A stretch of 34,110 bases of DNA from Xenorhabdus griffiniae (lineage in GTDB: Bacteria; Pseudomonadota; Gammaproteobacteria; Enterobacterales; Enterobacteriaceae): contig NZ_LDNM01000091.1 in NCBI RefSeq assembly GCF_001028135.1, forward strand, positions 1 through 34,110, written 5' to 3'. How positions within the stretch are numbered: position 1 is the first letter of the stretch; each line of letters opens with the position of its first letter. Made by a program: the position numbers and the translations under genes. Below, in pieces: positions 16,663-23,518 of the stretch. The notes under the pieces were generated by a model. That model saw nothing but the letters and a program-made list of their open reading frames with translations, did no database searches and was not told the DNA's origin.

Positions 16663-17193
16663 ATGAAAAAGATACTTCAATTTTTACTTCTTTTGTTGAT
16701 TGGGTTTGTAGTTTATATGAAGTATGAAACAGACAAGAAACGTGAATATATTGAGCAGTTACAATCAAAGCCCGTTTCTCAATTAACAAAAAAAGAAAAG
16801 CAGGATCTTGCCGAACATGAAGAATTCGAGAAACAGAGGTTAGTCAGACGAGCTGAGGCAGAGAAAGAAGAGAGGAAACGCAAAGCTGAGGAAGAAAGGA
16901 AAGCTCATGAATACTACCTTGCTCATAAAGATGAGATTGAAAGGGATAAACTTAAAAGAGATATGCATTTTGCATGTAGTGAGATGCCAAAACTAAGTTT
17001 GAAATATCCTAAAACCTATGAAGAAGATCATGTCATCTTGGAAGAAAGAAAGCTTAATGGACGCCCTATCTATTTCCTGTATATCGAATTTTCAGGAACG
17101 AATGCTTTCGGGGTAAGGATGAGTCAAAAATTTCAATGCTATAGATATCTTGATGACCCTAAAGCTCCTATAATGCATTCATTCTACAATTGA
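16663..17193 (+). CDS. Membrane-anchored coiled-coil protein
   Basis: A 176-aa protein beginning MKKILQFLLLLLIGFVVYMKYE, a single signal anchor (residues 3-19). Residues about 23-95 form a highly charged coiled coil (KKREYIEQLQSK, KEKQDLAEHEEFEKQRLVRRAEAEKEERKRKAEEERKAHEYY). A globular C-terminal part (about 103-176) has two cysteines (HFACSEMP, KFQCYRYLD). It follows the lipoprotein by 18 bp and shares its terminator, so the two may work together at the envelope. I do not recognise a family. Confidence 0.68.
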   Translation: MKKILQFLLLLLIGFVVYMKYETDKKREYIEQLQSKPVSQLTKKEKQDLAEHEEFEKQRLVRRAEAEKEERKRKAEEERKAHEYYLAHKDEIERDKLKRDMHFACSEMPKLSLKYPKTYEEDHVILEERKLNGRPIYFLYIEFSGTNAFGVRMSQKFQCYRYLDDPKAPIMHSFYN

Positions 17194-17197
17194 TAAT

Positions 17198-17220
17198 AGC
17201 CCCGTAGGGGCTTATTTTTT
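17198..17220 (+). terminator. Terminator after membrane moron
   Basis: AGCCCC / GGGGCT stem with a GTA loop and TATTTTTT tail. It ends the two-gene lipoprotein unit. Confidence 0.8.
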
Positions 17221-17337
17221 AGTAAGTTTATCCAGTTGAGCTTCTACCTTGGCTAGCCTTTGAACTATGGCTGGTAGCTCATTTTCTGGAACTGCATGAT
17301 CCATGTTAACCCAATGCTCAATAGCGGCAACCATCAT
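17212..17337 (-). CDS. Small membrane protein, start uncertain
   Basis: On the minus strand an open frame runs from about 17380 to the stop at 17212-17214. It reads LDTAIAILAVAMMVAAIEHWV (a membrane helix), then NMDHAVPENELPAIVQRLAK and VEAQLDKLTKK, a heptad-like tail. A ribosome site GGGAGA precedes the frame, but the codon where a start should stand is TAA (TAA AAA ATC AAC TTA GAT), so no NTG start precedes the helix. The listed ATG (41 aa) lies inside the helix. It may be a gene whose start codon has decayed or one using a rare start. It is antisense between two terminators. Confidence 0.4.
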   Translation of the reverse strand: MMVAAIEHWVNMDHAVPENELPAIVQRLAKVEAQLDKLTKK

Positions 17338-17402
17338 AGCCACAGCGAGTATTGCGATTGCTGTATCTAAGTTGATTTTTTAATCTCCCTAAAAGCCAAG
17401 AG

Positions 17403-17424
17403 AAGCCCCTTACGGGGCTTTTTT
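17403..17424 (+). terminator. Terminator, copy of that at 21831
   Basis: AAGCCCC / GGGGCTT stem with TTAC loop and a T-run. The same hairpin with the same loop occurs at 21831-21851. It stands between the small membrane ORF and the repressor gene, insulating them from rightward read-through. Confidence 0.75.
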
Positions 17425-17476
17425 ATTGATCATTAGATGCTGCCATAAAAACTAAAAAAGTATTTAGAATTTTATT

Positions 17477-18265
17477 TTAAAAATTTTTTTTTATTAGTTG
17501 CTCAAGCATGGATTCGATTCTGTTCAATTGCCCTTTAAGTTCGTTTTTATTCTTAGAAAGAAACATTGGTTTTGTAAGGGTATGCTTTTGTGATTCCCAT
17601 TGTGGGATATATGGTGGCTTATCACCTAGGTTAATTTCAGCTTTTATTACTGGGTAGATATAATCAAGCTCTGAAAGATCACATAACTCTGATGGATACT
17701 CAACTGTATTCAAAGAGATGATAGTGGCTCGGTTATTCTCAATAACTACTTTTTTCACTCTGATTAATTCATCTTGTGATATCAAAGCTATACCCCCACT
17801 AGAAAAATTTGCGCAAGGGTCAATAGTCACAATTGTTCCGTCAGGGAGGCTTAAGTTACCACTCCCTGCTATCATTGAATCACCATAGATGATAAAAGCA
17901 AACGCCTTTTCACTTACATCTGCCTCACATGGATAAAGTTTCGTTCCTTGAGGAATGTAGCCATTGGAAACAAAATCATCAATAGAGAATTCGCACAATA
18001 TCGGGATCTGATTTATGTTTCTAATTCTTGAGAACGACTCAGCATTTGGTGCTTCACCTATGCCTACACACAACCATTCTTCTGTGGTTCCCAATGCGGA
18101 TGCAATTTTTTTTAACGTTTTTAATCTTGGCCTTGCATCACCGGCTTCATAGGCGGCTATCTGCCTGACCACAGTTTCAGCTCTCGAGGCTAAATTAGCT
18201 TGTGTAAGTCCGACTGCGTTTCTGGCAGACGTTAATCTCTTCGGAAAGTTTTCATCAAACTTCAT
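17477..18265 (-). CDS. S24-family CI/C2-like repressor
   Basis: A 262-aa prophage repressor transcribed leftward. The N-terminal helix-turn-helix is LTSARNAVGLTQANLASRAE...RQIAAYEAGDARPRLKTLKKIA. The C-terminal S24 peptidase fold has IIYGDSMI (Ser130 as nucleophile) and LIRVKKV (Lys171 as general base). I see no Ala-Gly or Cys-Gly cleavage pair in the linker (about residues 75-105), so RecA-triggered self-cleavage may be absent and induction could rely on the neighbouring antirepressors. ATG 18265 is preceded by AAGTGA; a GTG at 18277 would add four residues. The C-terminal tail (KNKNELKGQLNRIESMLEQLIKKNF) adds a coiled coil beyond the usual peptidase end. Confidence 0.85.
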   Translation of the reverse strand: MKFDENFPKRLTSARNAVGLTQANLASRAETVVRQIAAYEAGDARPRLKTLKKIASALGTTEEWLCVGIGEAPNAESFSRIRNINQIPILCEFSIDDFVSNGYIPQGTKLYPCEADVSEKAFAFIIYGDSMIAGSGNLSLPDGTIVTIDPCANFSSGGIALISQDELIRVKKVVIENNRATIISLNTVEYPSELCDLSELDYIYPVIKAEINLGDKPPYIPQWESQKHTLTKPMFLSKNKNELKGQLNRIESMLEQLIKKNF

Positions 18266-18277
18266 AATATCAATCAC

Positions 18278-18386
18278 TTAAAATAAACATGAGTTTTATT
18301 GAAAAAATACTCATTAAAACTCTTGTTTTGCTGGTTGTTGTAAATTATGATGAATTTACATCATAAAAACTCACGGAAACTCATGT
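18278..18386. promoter_or_regulatory. Divergent promoter/operator of repressor block 1
   Basis: A rightward promoter TTGTTT-N17-TATGAT (18323-18328, 18346-18351) leads to the Arc-like gene. Short repeats of the half-site AAACTCAYG flank it. GAGTTTTA (18292-18299) and TAAAACTC (18315-18322) form an inverted pair, and AAAACTCACGG is followed by AAACTCATG at the right edge. These are the expected operators for the divergent S24 repressor, the Arc-like protein, or both. Confidence 0.65.
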
Positions 18387-18554
18387 ATGCATAATGTATC
18401 AAAAATCAACCCTACGCAAGTGCGCATTCCTCCCGAAGTAGAAGAGGGTATTTTAAGAACATCAAAGAAATATATGCGCACTAAACATGCAGATATTGTG
18501 TATCGCCTTAAGTTACTGGATGAGATGGAGAAGAAAGGTGAAATCATTATCTAA
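18387..18554 (+). CDS. Arc-like ribbon-helix-helix protein 1
   Basis: A 55-aa protein, near the 53-aa length of P22 Arc. It reads MHNVSKINPTQVRIPPEVEEG with a beta-strand TQVRI as DNA-contacting ribbon. Two helices follow (ILRTSKKYMRT, HADIVYRLKLLDEMEKKG). It stands directly before an antirepressor operon and divergent from a repressor, exactly the place of Arc in P22 immI, where it limits ant expression. The frame ends five bases before the structured leader. The helix-1 sequence is unusual for Arc, so the fold call is moderately secure. Confidence 0.65.
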   Translation: MHNVSKINPTQVRIPPEVEEGILRTSKKYMRTKHADIVYRLKLLDEMEKKGEIII

Positions 18555-18558
18555 TAAA

Positions 18559-18600
18559 GACGAAACCTCGAAGGCTGGCACCAGCGAGGCTTCTAAACTG
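18559..18600 (+). ncRNA. C4-like structured antirepressor leader 1
   Basis: GAAACCTCG (18562-18570) pairs with CGAGGCTTC (18585-18593), with one A-C mismatch, and an inner CTG/CAG closes the loop. The element is framed by AAAGAC upstream and TCTAAACTGTC downstream, as at 22459 and 23519. It lies between the Arc-like gene and the Rha-ANT antirepressor. It resembles C4 antisense RNA of P1/P7, which is processed from the ant leader and blocks its translation. This identity is inferred from position and structure. Confidence 0.6.
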
Positions 18601-18626
18601 TCAATAACTAGAAAGGAATTATAGTC

Positions 18627-19400
18627 ATGAATAGTGTAGCAAACAGTGTAGTAGATGTCACTGCAACCATGTCAAGTCGTGAGATCGCAAAACTGACTGG
18701 TAAAAGTCATACGCATGTATGCCGCGATATTCGCACTATGTTATCTGCTTTATATGGTGGCGCTGAATCTGATTATATCCGTAAGCCAGATTTGGTTTAC
18801 CTTACCAATCAACGCGTTACCTGCATTCAGTACGACAATAACAATCCCAATGCTTGGGAGTATTTACTAGACCGTCGTCATACTGAAATCTTAGTTACTG
18901 GATACGATGTTAAAAGACGTGCAGCGGTGATTGATCGCCTGTACGAATTAGAACAAGAAAGGCGCAATTCCCCTTCGAGGCTGCCGAATGTCAAAGAGCT
19001 TGCTCTTATGGTAATTCAAGCCGAAGAAGAAAAGGAACGTTTGTTACTGGAAAATAAAGACCTTGAGCACAAGGTTGAAGAAATGCAGCCTGACGTTGAC
19101 GCACTGGAACGTATTGTAAAATCAGACGGCTCGATGTGCGTTACTGATGCCGCTAAGCAATTACAGATTCGTCCCAAGGCTTTGTTTGACTTCCTGAGCG
19201 AACAACACTGGATTTATAAACGCGTTAACAACGAATCATGGATCGGCTATCAAGACAAAATTCAGTCTGGTTATCTTGAGCACAAAATGGCCGTTGTTTA
19301 TAAGCCTGATGGTAGCGATAAAACTACAACACAGGTTCGTGTAACCCCTAAAGGTATCTCCAAATTAGCCAAGATGTTAAATGCGGAGGTTGCGGCATGA
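18627..19400 (+). CDS. Antirepressor, Rha N-domain plus ANT/KilAC C-domain
   Basis: A 257-aa two-domain regulator. Residues about 10-110 match the Rha (pRha) pattern: MSSREIAKLTGKSHTHVCRDIRTML and LDRRHTEILVTGYDVKRRAAVIDRLYELE. Residues about 130-257 are the ANT (KilAC) domain: EEMQPDVDALERIVKSDGSMCVTDAAKQLQIRPKALFDFL, HWIYKR, GYQDKIQSGYLEHK, TTQVRVTPKGISKLAKML. AAAGGAA precedes ATG 18627. Its stop overlaps the next start by four bases (ATGA), so the two antirepressors are coupled. Such proteins inactivate prophage repressors. The ANT half is closely related to that of the gene at 22553. Confidence 0.88.
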   Translation: MNSVANSVVDVTATMSSREIAKLTGKSHTHVCRDIRTMLSALYGGAESDYIRKPDLVYLTNQRVTCIQYDNNNPNAWEYLLDRRHTEILVTGYDVKRRAAVIDRLYELEQERRNSPSRLPNVKELALMVIQAEEEKERLLLENKDLEHKVEEMQPDVDALERIVKSDGSMCVTDAAKQLQIRPKALFDFLSEQHWIYKRVNNESWIGYQDKIQSGYLEHKMAVVYKPDGSDKTTTQVRVTPKGISKLAKMLNAEVAA

Positions 19401-20197
19401 GCAATCAATTAACCTTCCGTAATACTGTTTTTACCTCAGTAAATCATGCCAATGATATATGGCTAACCGCTCCTGAGTTAGCCAAGGCGTTACAGTACAA
19501 AAAAACGGATGCCATTACTCAAATTTATGAGCGTAATTCAGATGAGTTTAGCACAGCTATGACATTGACCCTCAATTTGAGTGTCAATGGAATAAACAAT
19601 AGCTTACGTAAAAAAGTGGTTAGAGTTTTCTCACTTCGAGGTGCTCATTTGGTTGCTATGTTCTCAAAGACGAGTGTTGCTAAAGAGTTCCGTAAATGGG
19701 TGCTGGATATACTGGATCGTGAAGTTGAGAAAGAAGCAACAGAAGTTAAAACCAAGCCTCGCCTCTCAACAGCGAGTCAGTTAACCCCATTGCGCCAGAC
19801 CGCCGAGCGTTTAATTACTACTGGCCTTGGTAAAATTTACCCTGACATTTGGAAACTGGTTCATGAGCATTTTGAAGTTAAACATATCTACCAGCTTTCA
19901 CCAGCGCAAATAACAGAGGCGGTTGAGTTCCTGAATGTGCTGGAAGGTGAATATATACCAAGAAATGAAACTGAATCTAGTGAATTAGCTCATGACGAAA
20001 TAATGAGACTCGAAAAAGCAGTATCATTGTTTAATTCTGGTTATGAGCTATGGAGAAAGAACATCTTCTTAAACCTTATCAATATGGATGTTCCTTTATC
20101 TGGACATATTAACGCCATGCTTAAAGATTCTTTAGCTTTGCTAAGGGATCTTAATAAAAGAATATCAGACAGAACCTCATCTAACTTACAGAACTAA
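19397..20197 (+). CDS. BRO-N antirepressor with P22AR-type C-domain
   Basis: A 266-aa protein. Residues 1-115 form a BRO-N domain: NQLTFRNTVFTSVNHANDIWLTAPELAKAL, VVRVFSLRGAHLVAMFSKTSVAKEFRKWVLDILDREVE. Residues about 130-190 (PLRQTAERLITTGLGKIYPDIWKLVHEHFEVKHIYQLSPAQITEAVEFL) resemble the ORF6C/P22AR C-terminal domain. The remaining 75 residues are helical and less familiar. It is translated with the Rha-ANT gene through a 4-bp overlap. Its BRO-N half is strongly similar to the gene at 23977, indicating domain exchange or duplication in the island. Confidence 0.83.
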   Translation: MSNQLTFRNTVFTSVNHANDIWLTAPELAKALQYKKTDAITQIYERNSDEFSTAMTLTLNLSVNGINNSLRKKVVRVFSLRGAHLVAMFSKTSVAKEFRKWVLDILDREVEKEATEVKTKPRLSTASQLTPLRQTAERLITTGLGKIYPDIWKLVHEHFEVKHIYQLSPAQITEAVEFLNVLEGEYIPRNETESSELAHDEIMRLEKAVSLFNSGYELWRKNIFLNLINMDVPLSGHINAMLKDSLALLRDLNKRISDRTSSNLQN

Positions 20198-20202
20198 CTT
20201 GA

Positions 20203-20214
20203 GGCCAAGGACGG
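20203..20214 (+). repeat. Antirepressor 3' border motif, copy 1
   Basis: GGCCAAGGACGG lies five bases after the BRO gene stop. Close variants follow the antirepressors ending at 23317 and 24495. Confidence 0.55.
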
Positions 20215-20232
20215 TTTCTATTAAAAAACAAG

Positions 20233-20262
20233 CTTATCGCAGATAATACCATCAATGGGATA
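20233..20262 (+). repeat. Duplicated 3' end of the tape measure gene
   Basis: This matches 16078-16107 at 27 of 30 bases and even retains the stop codon (…ATGGGATAA). No tape measure frame precedes it, so it is a leftover 3' fragment that marks an old junction. Confidence 0.85.
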
Positions 20263-20327
20263 AAAGAGATCTAATGGTAATTTTTTGCTGCTGGATATGA
20301 ATGTGTTTCTTCTTTAATCACAGAGGT

Positions 20328-20365
20328 TATAATTAAATCAAGTTTGCTGAAATCTGAGGTGGTGA
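20328..20365 (+). promoter_or_regulatory. Moron promoter and leader
   Basis: TATAAT (20328-20333) in the context GGTTATAATTAAATCAA, with a leader ending TGAGGTGGTGAATG, closely matches 12248-12291. It should drive the secreted protein gene at 20366 independently of tail transcription. Confidence 0.6.
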
Positions 20366-20839
20366 ATGTTTAGGAAGATAGCTGTGGCTTTACTGCTGTT
20401 TCCTAGTGTTTTGTTGGCTAACAATGGCATATATCGTGATGGCAGTAATGATATTGATGCTCACGATGGGGTGTATTTTTGCAAAATTTATCCGAGTTAT
20501 TTGCTTGATAAATTCGACGGTTTTCCATCGGGAGCTTCACATAAAGCCATGTTCAGCATTGAATCAACAAAGGAAGGAAAATACATAACAGCGCATCTTT
20601 ACCCTGATATGGCTTTTGATTTTGGGGAAAATATACCCGGAACTCAATTTGCTGCTGATTTGAAGCTATTTAAGAAAGGTGAATCTAGTACTACATACAC
20701 AGGGTTTCTCAATAGTAATAACTATGCTTTTTATATAGCATCTAAAAAACATGGTTTAGCGGCGCGGCTAAAAAGTGATCAGCATTTCTCTGCTATGGAT
20801 GTGGTTCTAGGAAAGTGCGAAAGGATGAATTCTTATTAA
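20366..20839 (+). CDS. Secreted moron protein
   Basis: A 157-aa exported protein of unknown family. MFRKIAVALLLFPSVLLANNG is a signal peptide with probable cleavage after LLA (residue 18). The mature domain is beta-rich (GKYITAHLYPDMAFDFG, FAADLKLFKKGESSTTYTGFLN, NYAFYIASKKHGLAARL) with two cysteines (YFCKIYP, LGKCERM) that could form a disulphide in the periplasm. It has its own promoter and sits just after the duplicated tape measure end. Its first codons are shared with the stub at 12289. An envelope role during lysogeny is plausible but unproven. Confidence 0.7.
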   Translation: MFRKIAVALLLFPSVLLANNGIYRDGSNDIDAHDGVYFCKIYPSYLLDKFDGFPSGASHKAMFSIESTKEGKYITAHLYPDMAFDFGENIPGTQFAADLKLFKKGESSTTYTGFLNSNNYAFYIASKKHGLAARLKSDQHFSAMDVVLGKCERMNSY

Positions 20840-20967
20840 ATAGCCTTAGCTCTACAAAATTTTTGTTGCACTCTTCACACTTTCTTAAATTGCTGATCAA
20901 ATAATCAGTAACACCTACTATTGACTCAGTGGTTAAATGTAAAAAATGTTTAACATTGGGTGAAGTT

Positions 20968-21324
20968 ATGAAGATTTTATTTGATAGTGAAGAGGAATTG
21001 CTTACAGAATTAAAGATAATTAAGCCAGAAACACTGACCGATTTTTTTTCTGATCGAGTCAATGAAGCCGTTGTCTGTCCCATATGCAAAAGCAAAAAAA
21101 TAAGTATTCCCTTCGGCCTTGGTGATTACGAGCCTAATCAGGCTACTAGATCTAGATTCTTGTTACCTGTAAGGCGCTACCCTGCGTTCTATTCTGATGG
21201 ATTTCACATAAAAGATTATTATTTTAGAGCGATATGTTCGAATTGTGCCTATGAAATAAATTTCTCGGTAGCAGTAATCGTTGAATGGTTGAGGGAAAAT
21301 CAAGGGAGTGCCGGAAATGAGTAA
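20968..21324 (+). CDS. Zinc-ribbon hypothetical protein
   Basis: A 118-aa soluble protein with two CxxC knuckles, CPICKSKK (about residue 37) and CSNCAYE (about residue 96), which together should bind one zinc. It begins MKILFDSEEELLTELKI; the GTG at 20929 in the same frame is less likely because GGGTGA lies four bases before ATG 20968. The loop between knuckles is aromatic and proline-rich (RFLLPVRRYPAFYSDGFHIKDYYF). Its stop overlaps the ATG at 21317 of the following frame. No family recognised. Confidence 0.65.
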   Translation: MKILFDSEEELLTELKIIKPETLTDFFSDRVNEAVVCPICKSKKISIPFGLGDYEPNQATRSRFLLPVRRYPAFYSDGFHIKDYYFRAICSNCAYEINFSVAVIVEWLRENQGSAGNE

Positions 21325-21445
21325 AGCTATTAGAGAGGAAGGAAATGTTGCGTATGTTATTGGGTGGATAGATTTAGATCAAAATCCTCATAGCGAGTAT
21401 GATAAAGGTAATAGCAATGTGGAATCACGTAATAAGGAGGAGAAT

Positions 21446-21832
21446 ATGCCAGATAACTTCACCAAGACAGAATTTGAAGCCATCCTGAGGGCTAACAAAG
21501 CCGAAGTTGATGTTGTAGCTGCTACCATGCAGAAAGACATGGCAGAATGGAGAGAGCAGCAGAATACTCACCTAGCTAGCCTTAATACCACAATGCAGGC
21601 TATGTCATCAAAAATCGATGGAAAATTCGAAGCCGTAGAAGGCAAGATAGATGGCTTAAAAACAAGCATTTCGACAACGCAATGGTCAACAACAATAGGC
21701 TTGGCGTTAGTGACGATTGTCTTGTCTACCGTAATGCTGGTATCTAGTTGGATAATATCTAGCAAAGGAGCCTCATTACCCCAGCAACCAACTGTAACCC
21801 AAAGCCAGCCAGTAGAGCCTTCTCATAAATAG
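21446..21832 (+). CDS. Membrane protein with coiled coil
   Basis: A 128-aa protein: MPDNFTKTEFEAILRANKAEVD, then a coiled coil (KDMAEWREQQNTHLASLNTTMQAMSSKIDGKFEAVEGKIDGLKTSI). One membrane helix follows (TIGLALVTIVLSTVMLVSSWIIS) and a short Q/P-rich tail. It resembles XhlA/Bdr-type phage membrane proteins. AAGGAGG (21434-21440) lies five bases before ATG 21446, the strongest ribosome site in this part. The same frame extends back to ATG 21317, adding 43 residues coupled to the upstream stop, so a 171-aa form is possible. A role in lysis or exclusion is conceivable; the sequence does not decide it. Confidence 0.68.
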   Translation: MPDNFTKTEFEAILRANKAEVDVVAATMQKDMAEWREQQNTHLASLNTTMQAMSSKIDGKFEAVEGKIDGLKTSISTTQWSTTIGLALVTIVLSTVMLVSSWIISSKGASLPQQPTVTQSQPVEPSHK

Positions 21833-21851
21833 CCCCTTACGGGGCTTTTTT
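21831..21851 (+). terminator. Terminator, copy of that at 17403
   Basis: AGCCCC / GGGGCT stem with a TTAC loop and T-run. It overlaps the stop of the preceding gene and abuts the 3' end of the convergent Mnt-like gene. Confidence 0.8.
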
Positions 21852-22148
21852 GTTGGAGCTAACTAATTCTGCAAATACTCTGGCTGTATTTAATATTTCT
21901 TCCTGTTTTTGGGTAAGCAATCTTTTAAATTCTTCTATTCCATCCTCGAATGTGGCCTGAGCATCTTCTGGCGACATGTTTGGGTCAATATGGTTAATGT
22001 TAGCGCCAAGTGCATCTTGTAAAATTTGCACTATCTCGGAGTTCATTGATCTTCCATTCTCTTCTGCTCTTTTGGCGATAGCATCCCTTAGTCCGTCAGG
22101 AAACCTAACGGTGAACTTGTCTTGCGTTTGGCTTGGGTACTTAGTCAT
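21837..22148 (-). CDS. Mnt-like ribbon-helix-helix repressor
   Basis: A 103-aa protein whose first half (DKFTVRFPDGLRDAIAKRAEENGRSMNSEIVQILQDAL) has the Arc/Mnt ribbon-helix-helix signature, including the NGRSMNSE turn shared with P22 Mnt. The C-terminal half is helical (PEDAQATFEDGIEEFKRLLTQKQEEILNTARVF) and may tetramerise as in Mnt. AAAGG precedes the ATG. It is divergent from an Arc-like gene and an antirepressor, the exact order of P22 immI (mnt, then arc-ant). It most likely represses that operon through the repeats at 22187-22257. Confidence 0.85.
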   Translation of the reverse strand: MTKYPSQTQDKFTVRFPDGLRDAIAKRAEENGRSMNSEIVQILQDALGANINHIDPNMSPEDAQATFEDGIEEFKRLLTQKQEEILNTARVFAELVSSNKKAP

Positions 22149-22178
22149 AAATAGTTACCTTTAAAACTTAATGAAATT

Positions 22179-22257
22179 AGTATAGTGGCTACTTGACTTT
22201 ATACGCAATGGTGCTAAATTAACTTTAGAGTCAAGTAGCCTTTAGAGTTAAATAGCC
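22179..22257. promoter_or_regulatory. Divergent promoter/operator of Mnt/Arc block
   Basis: GGCTACTTGACT (22187-22198) and AGTCAAGTAGCC (22229-22240) are perfect inverted copies. A 17-bp unit TTTAGAGTCAAGTAGCC (22224-22240) is repeated in tandem as TTTAGAGTTAAATAGCC (22241-22257). The left arm contains TTGACT, a -35 for the rightward operon, with TAAATT 16 bases on. The leftward promoter is probably TTGCGT-N18-TATACT (complement, about 22208-22179). This arrangement allows both small repressors to bind over both promoters. Confidence 0.75.
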
Positions 22258-22280
22258 TTAATCCTAAAAAAGGAATCACA

Positions 22281-22457
22281 ATGAACACAAACTTAGACAC
22301 AAGAAAGAAAACTGGAAAGATGCAATTAAGAACCACTGAGTACCTGAAAGACCAAATCTGCCAATTGGCTGATAAAGATGGCATTTCTCAAAATTCAGTG
22401 ATTAATCAGGCTATAGCTTGGTATGTAAATGAGAGGTCAAGAAGTGCAGCGCAATAA
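22281..22457 (+). CDS. Arc-like ribbon-helix-helix protein 2
   Basis: A 58-aa protein: MNTNLDTRKKTGKMQLRTTEYLKDQI..., with ribbon GKMQLRT, helix DQICQLADKDG, turn ISQNSV and helix INQAIAWYVNERSR. This is a typical CopG/Arc fold. AAAAAGGAA precedes ATG 22281. It is divergent from the Mnt-like gene and lies just before leader 2 and the KilA-N antirepressor. By analogy with P22 Arc it should damp its own operon early in infection. Confidence 0.8.
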   Translation: MNTNLDTRKKTGKMQLRTTEYLKDQICQLADKDGISQNSVINQAIAWYVNERSRSAAQ

Positions 22458-22458
22458 A

Positions 22459-22500
22459 GACGAAACCCCAACTGCGCCAACAGTTGAGGCTTCTAATTTG
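22459..22500 (+). ncRNA. C4-like structured antirepressor leader 2
   Basis: GAAACCCCAACTG (22462-22474) pairs with CAGTTGAGGCTTC (22481-22493) around a CGCCAA loop. The inner arm CAACTG/CAGTTG differs entirely from leaders 1 and 3 yet still pairs. It shares AAAGACGAAACC and GGCTTCTAA with leader 1. Confidence 0.65.
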
Positions 22501-22552
22501 TCAGTAACGTTCGAAGAAACCAACGTGTCAACCCATAACAGAGAGTGACAAT

Positions 22553-23317
22553 ATGAATAATGTAGCAAATAAAAATCTTCCTGTCATTGCAGGTGTAGAA
22601 ATCACTACCGACTCAGAAGGTCGTTTTAACCTGAATGCGCTTCATAAAGCGAGTGGTGGTAAAGATGCCAAGCGCCCTAAAACTTGGCTTGAAACAAAAC
22701 AGGCTCAGGAGCTTGTTGATGAGCTAAGGCAGAATTCCGCCTTAGGTCAAGAAGTGCTCAAAGTACAAAAAGGCGGTATTAACCCCGGCACTTTCGCCCA
22801 CGAACTTCTCGCTGTTTCATATGCCGGATGGATTAGCCCATCATTTCAATTGCAGGTAAATCAAACTTTCATTGATTACCGTTCCGGTAAGTTGGTTGAT
22901 CAAGTTCAGATGCAGATCCCCCAATCACTACCAGAAGCACTTCGCCTTGCCGCTGACTTAGCAGAACAGAAAGCGGAACTTGAGCACAAGGTCGAAGAAA
23001 TGAAACCGGATGTTGCAGCACTGGAGCGTATCGCAAAATCAGACGGTTCTATGTGTGTTACTGATACCGCGAAACAGTTACAGGTTCGTCCCAAGGTTCT
23101 TTTTGACATCCTGAAAGAAAATCATTGGATTTATCGTCGTATTGGTTCGGATGTGTGGATTGGATATCAAGACAAGATTCAGACTGGCTATCTTGAGCAT
23201 AAGGTAACGGTAGTCATGAGAAATGATGGTAGCGAAAAAACGATAACACAGGTTCGCATCACTCCGAAAGGCATTTCGAAGCTGGCCAAGATGTTGAGTG
23301 TGAAAGAAGCAGCGTAA
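22553..23317 (+). CDS. Antirepressor, KilA-N domain plus ANT/KilAC domain
   Basis: A 254-aa regulator. Residues about 10-110 form a KilA-N DNA-binding domain: GVEITTDSEGRFNLNALHKASGG, PKTWLETKQAQELVDEL, GTFAHELLAVSYAGWISPSFQLQVNQTFIDYRSGKLV. A coiled linker (LAADLAEQKAELEHKVEEMKPDV) leads to the ANT domain (ALERIAKSDGSMCVTDTAKQLQ...HWIYRR...ITQVRITPKGISKLAKML), which parallels that at 18627. It is probably an alternative antirepressor with different target specificity. It follows Arc-like gene 2 and leader 2 in one operon, and its stop is followed by the shared 3' border motif. Confidence 0.88.
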   Translation: MNNVANKNLPVIAGVEITTDSEGRFNLNALHKASGGKDAKRPKTWLETKQAQELVDELRQNSALGQEVLKVQKGGINPGTFAHELLAVSYAGWISPSFQLQVNQTFIDYRSGKLVDQVQMQIPQSLPEALRLAADLAEQKAELEHKVEEMKPDVAALERIAKSDGSMCVTDTAKQLQVRPKVLFDILKENHWIYRRIGSDVWIGYQDKIQTGYLEHKVTVVMRNDGSEKTITQVRITPKGISKLAKMLSVKEAA

Positions 23318-23324
23318 GGATTTT

Positions 23325-23338
23325 AAGCCAAGGATGGC
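23325..23338 (+). repeat. Antirepressor 3' border motif, copy 2
   Basis: AAGCCAAGGATGGC, seven bases after the KilA-N antirepressor stop; compare 20203-20214 and 24501-24513. Confidence 0.55.
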
Positions 23339-23518
23339 GATCAAATACTGATCTTTTCAACAGGATTAACCAATTTAACAGTGATTGCTAGGGTTAACAA
23401 TACAAATTTACACGTATTTCGTGTGTAAATGGTTGAAAATACGAGGCGTCTCGCAATTCGAAATATATCACCTTTACAAAAAGTTACAATTACGTAATAA
23501 ATAGTACCGCTCTAAAAC

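Noticed and set aside
21308..21445. Separate small gene ahead of the membrane protein
   Set aside because: The frame runs straight into ATG 21446 without a stop, so it is treated as a possible N-terminal extension rather than a gene.
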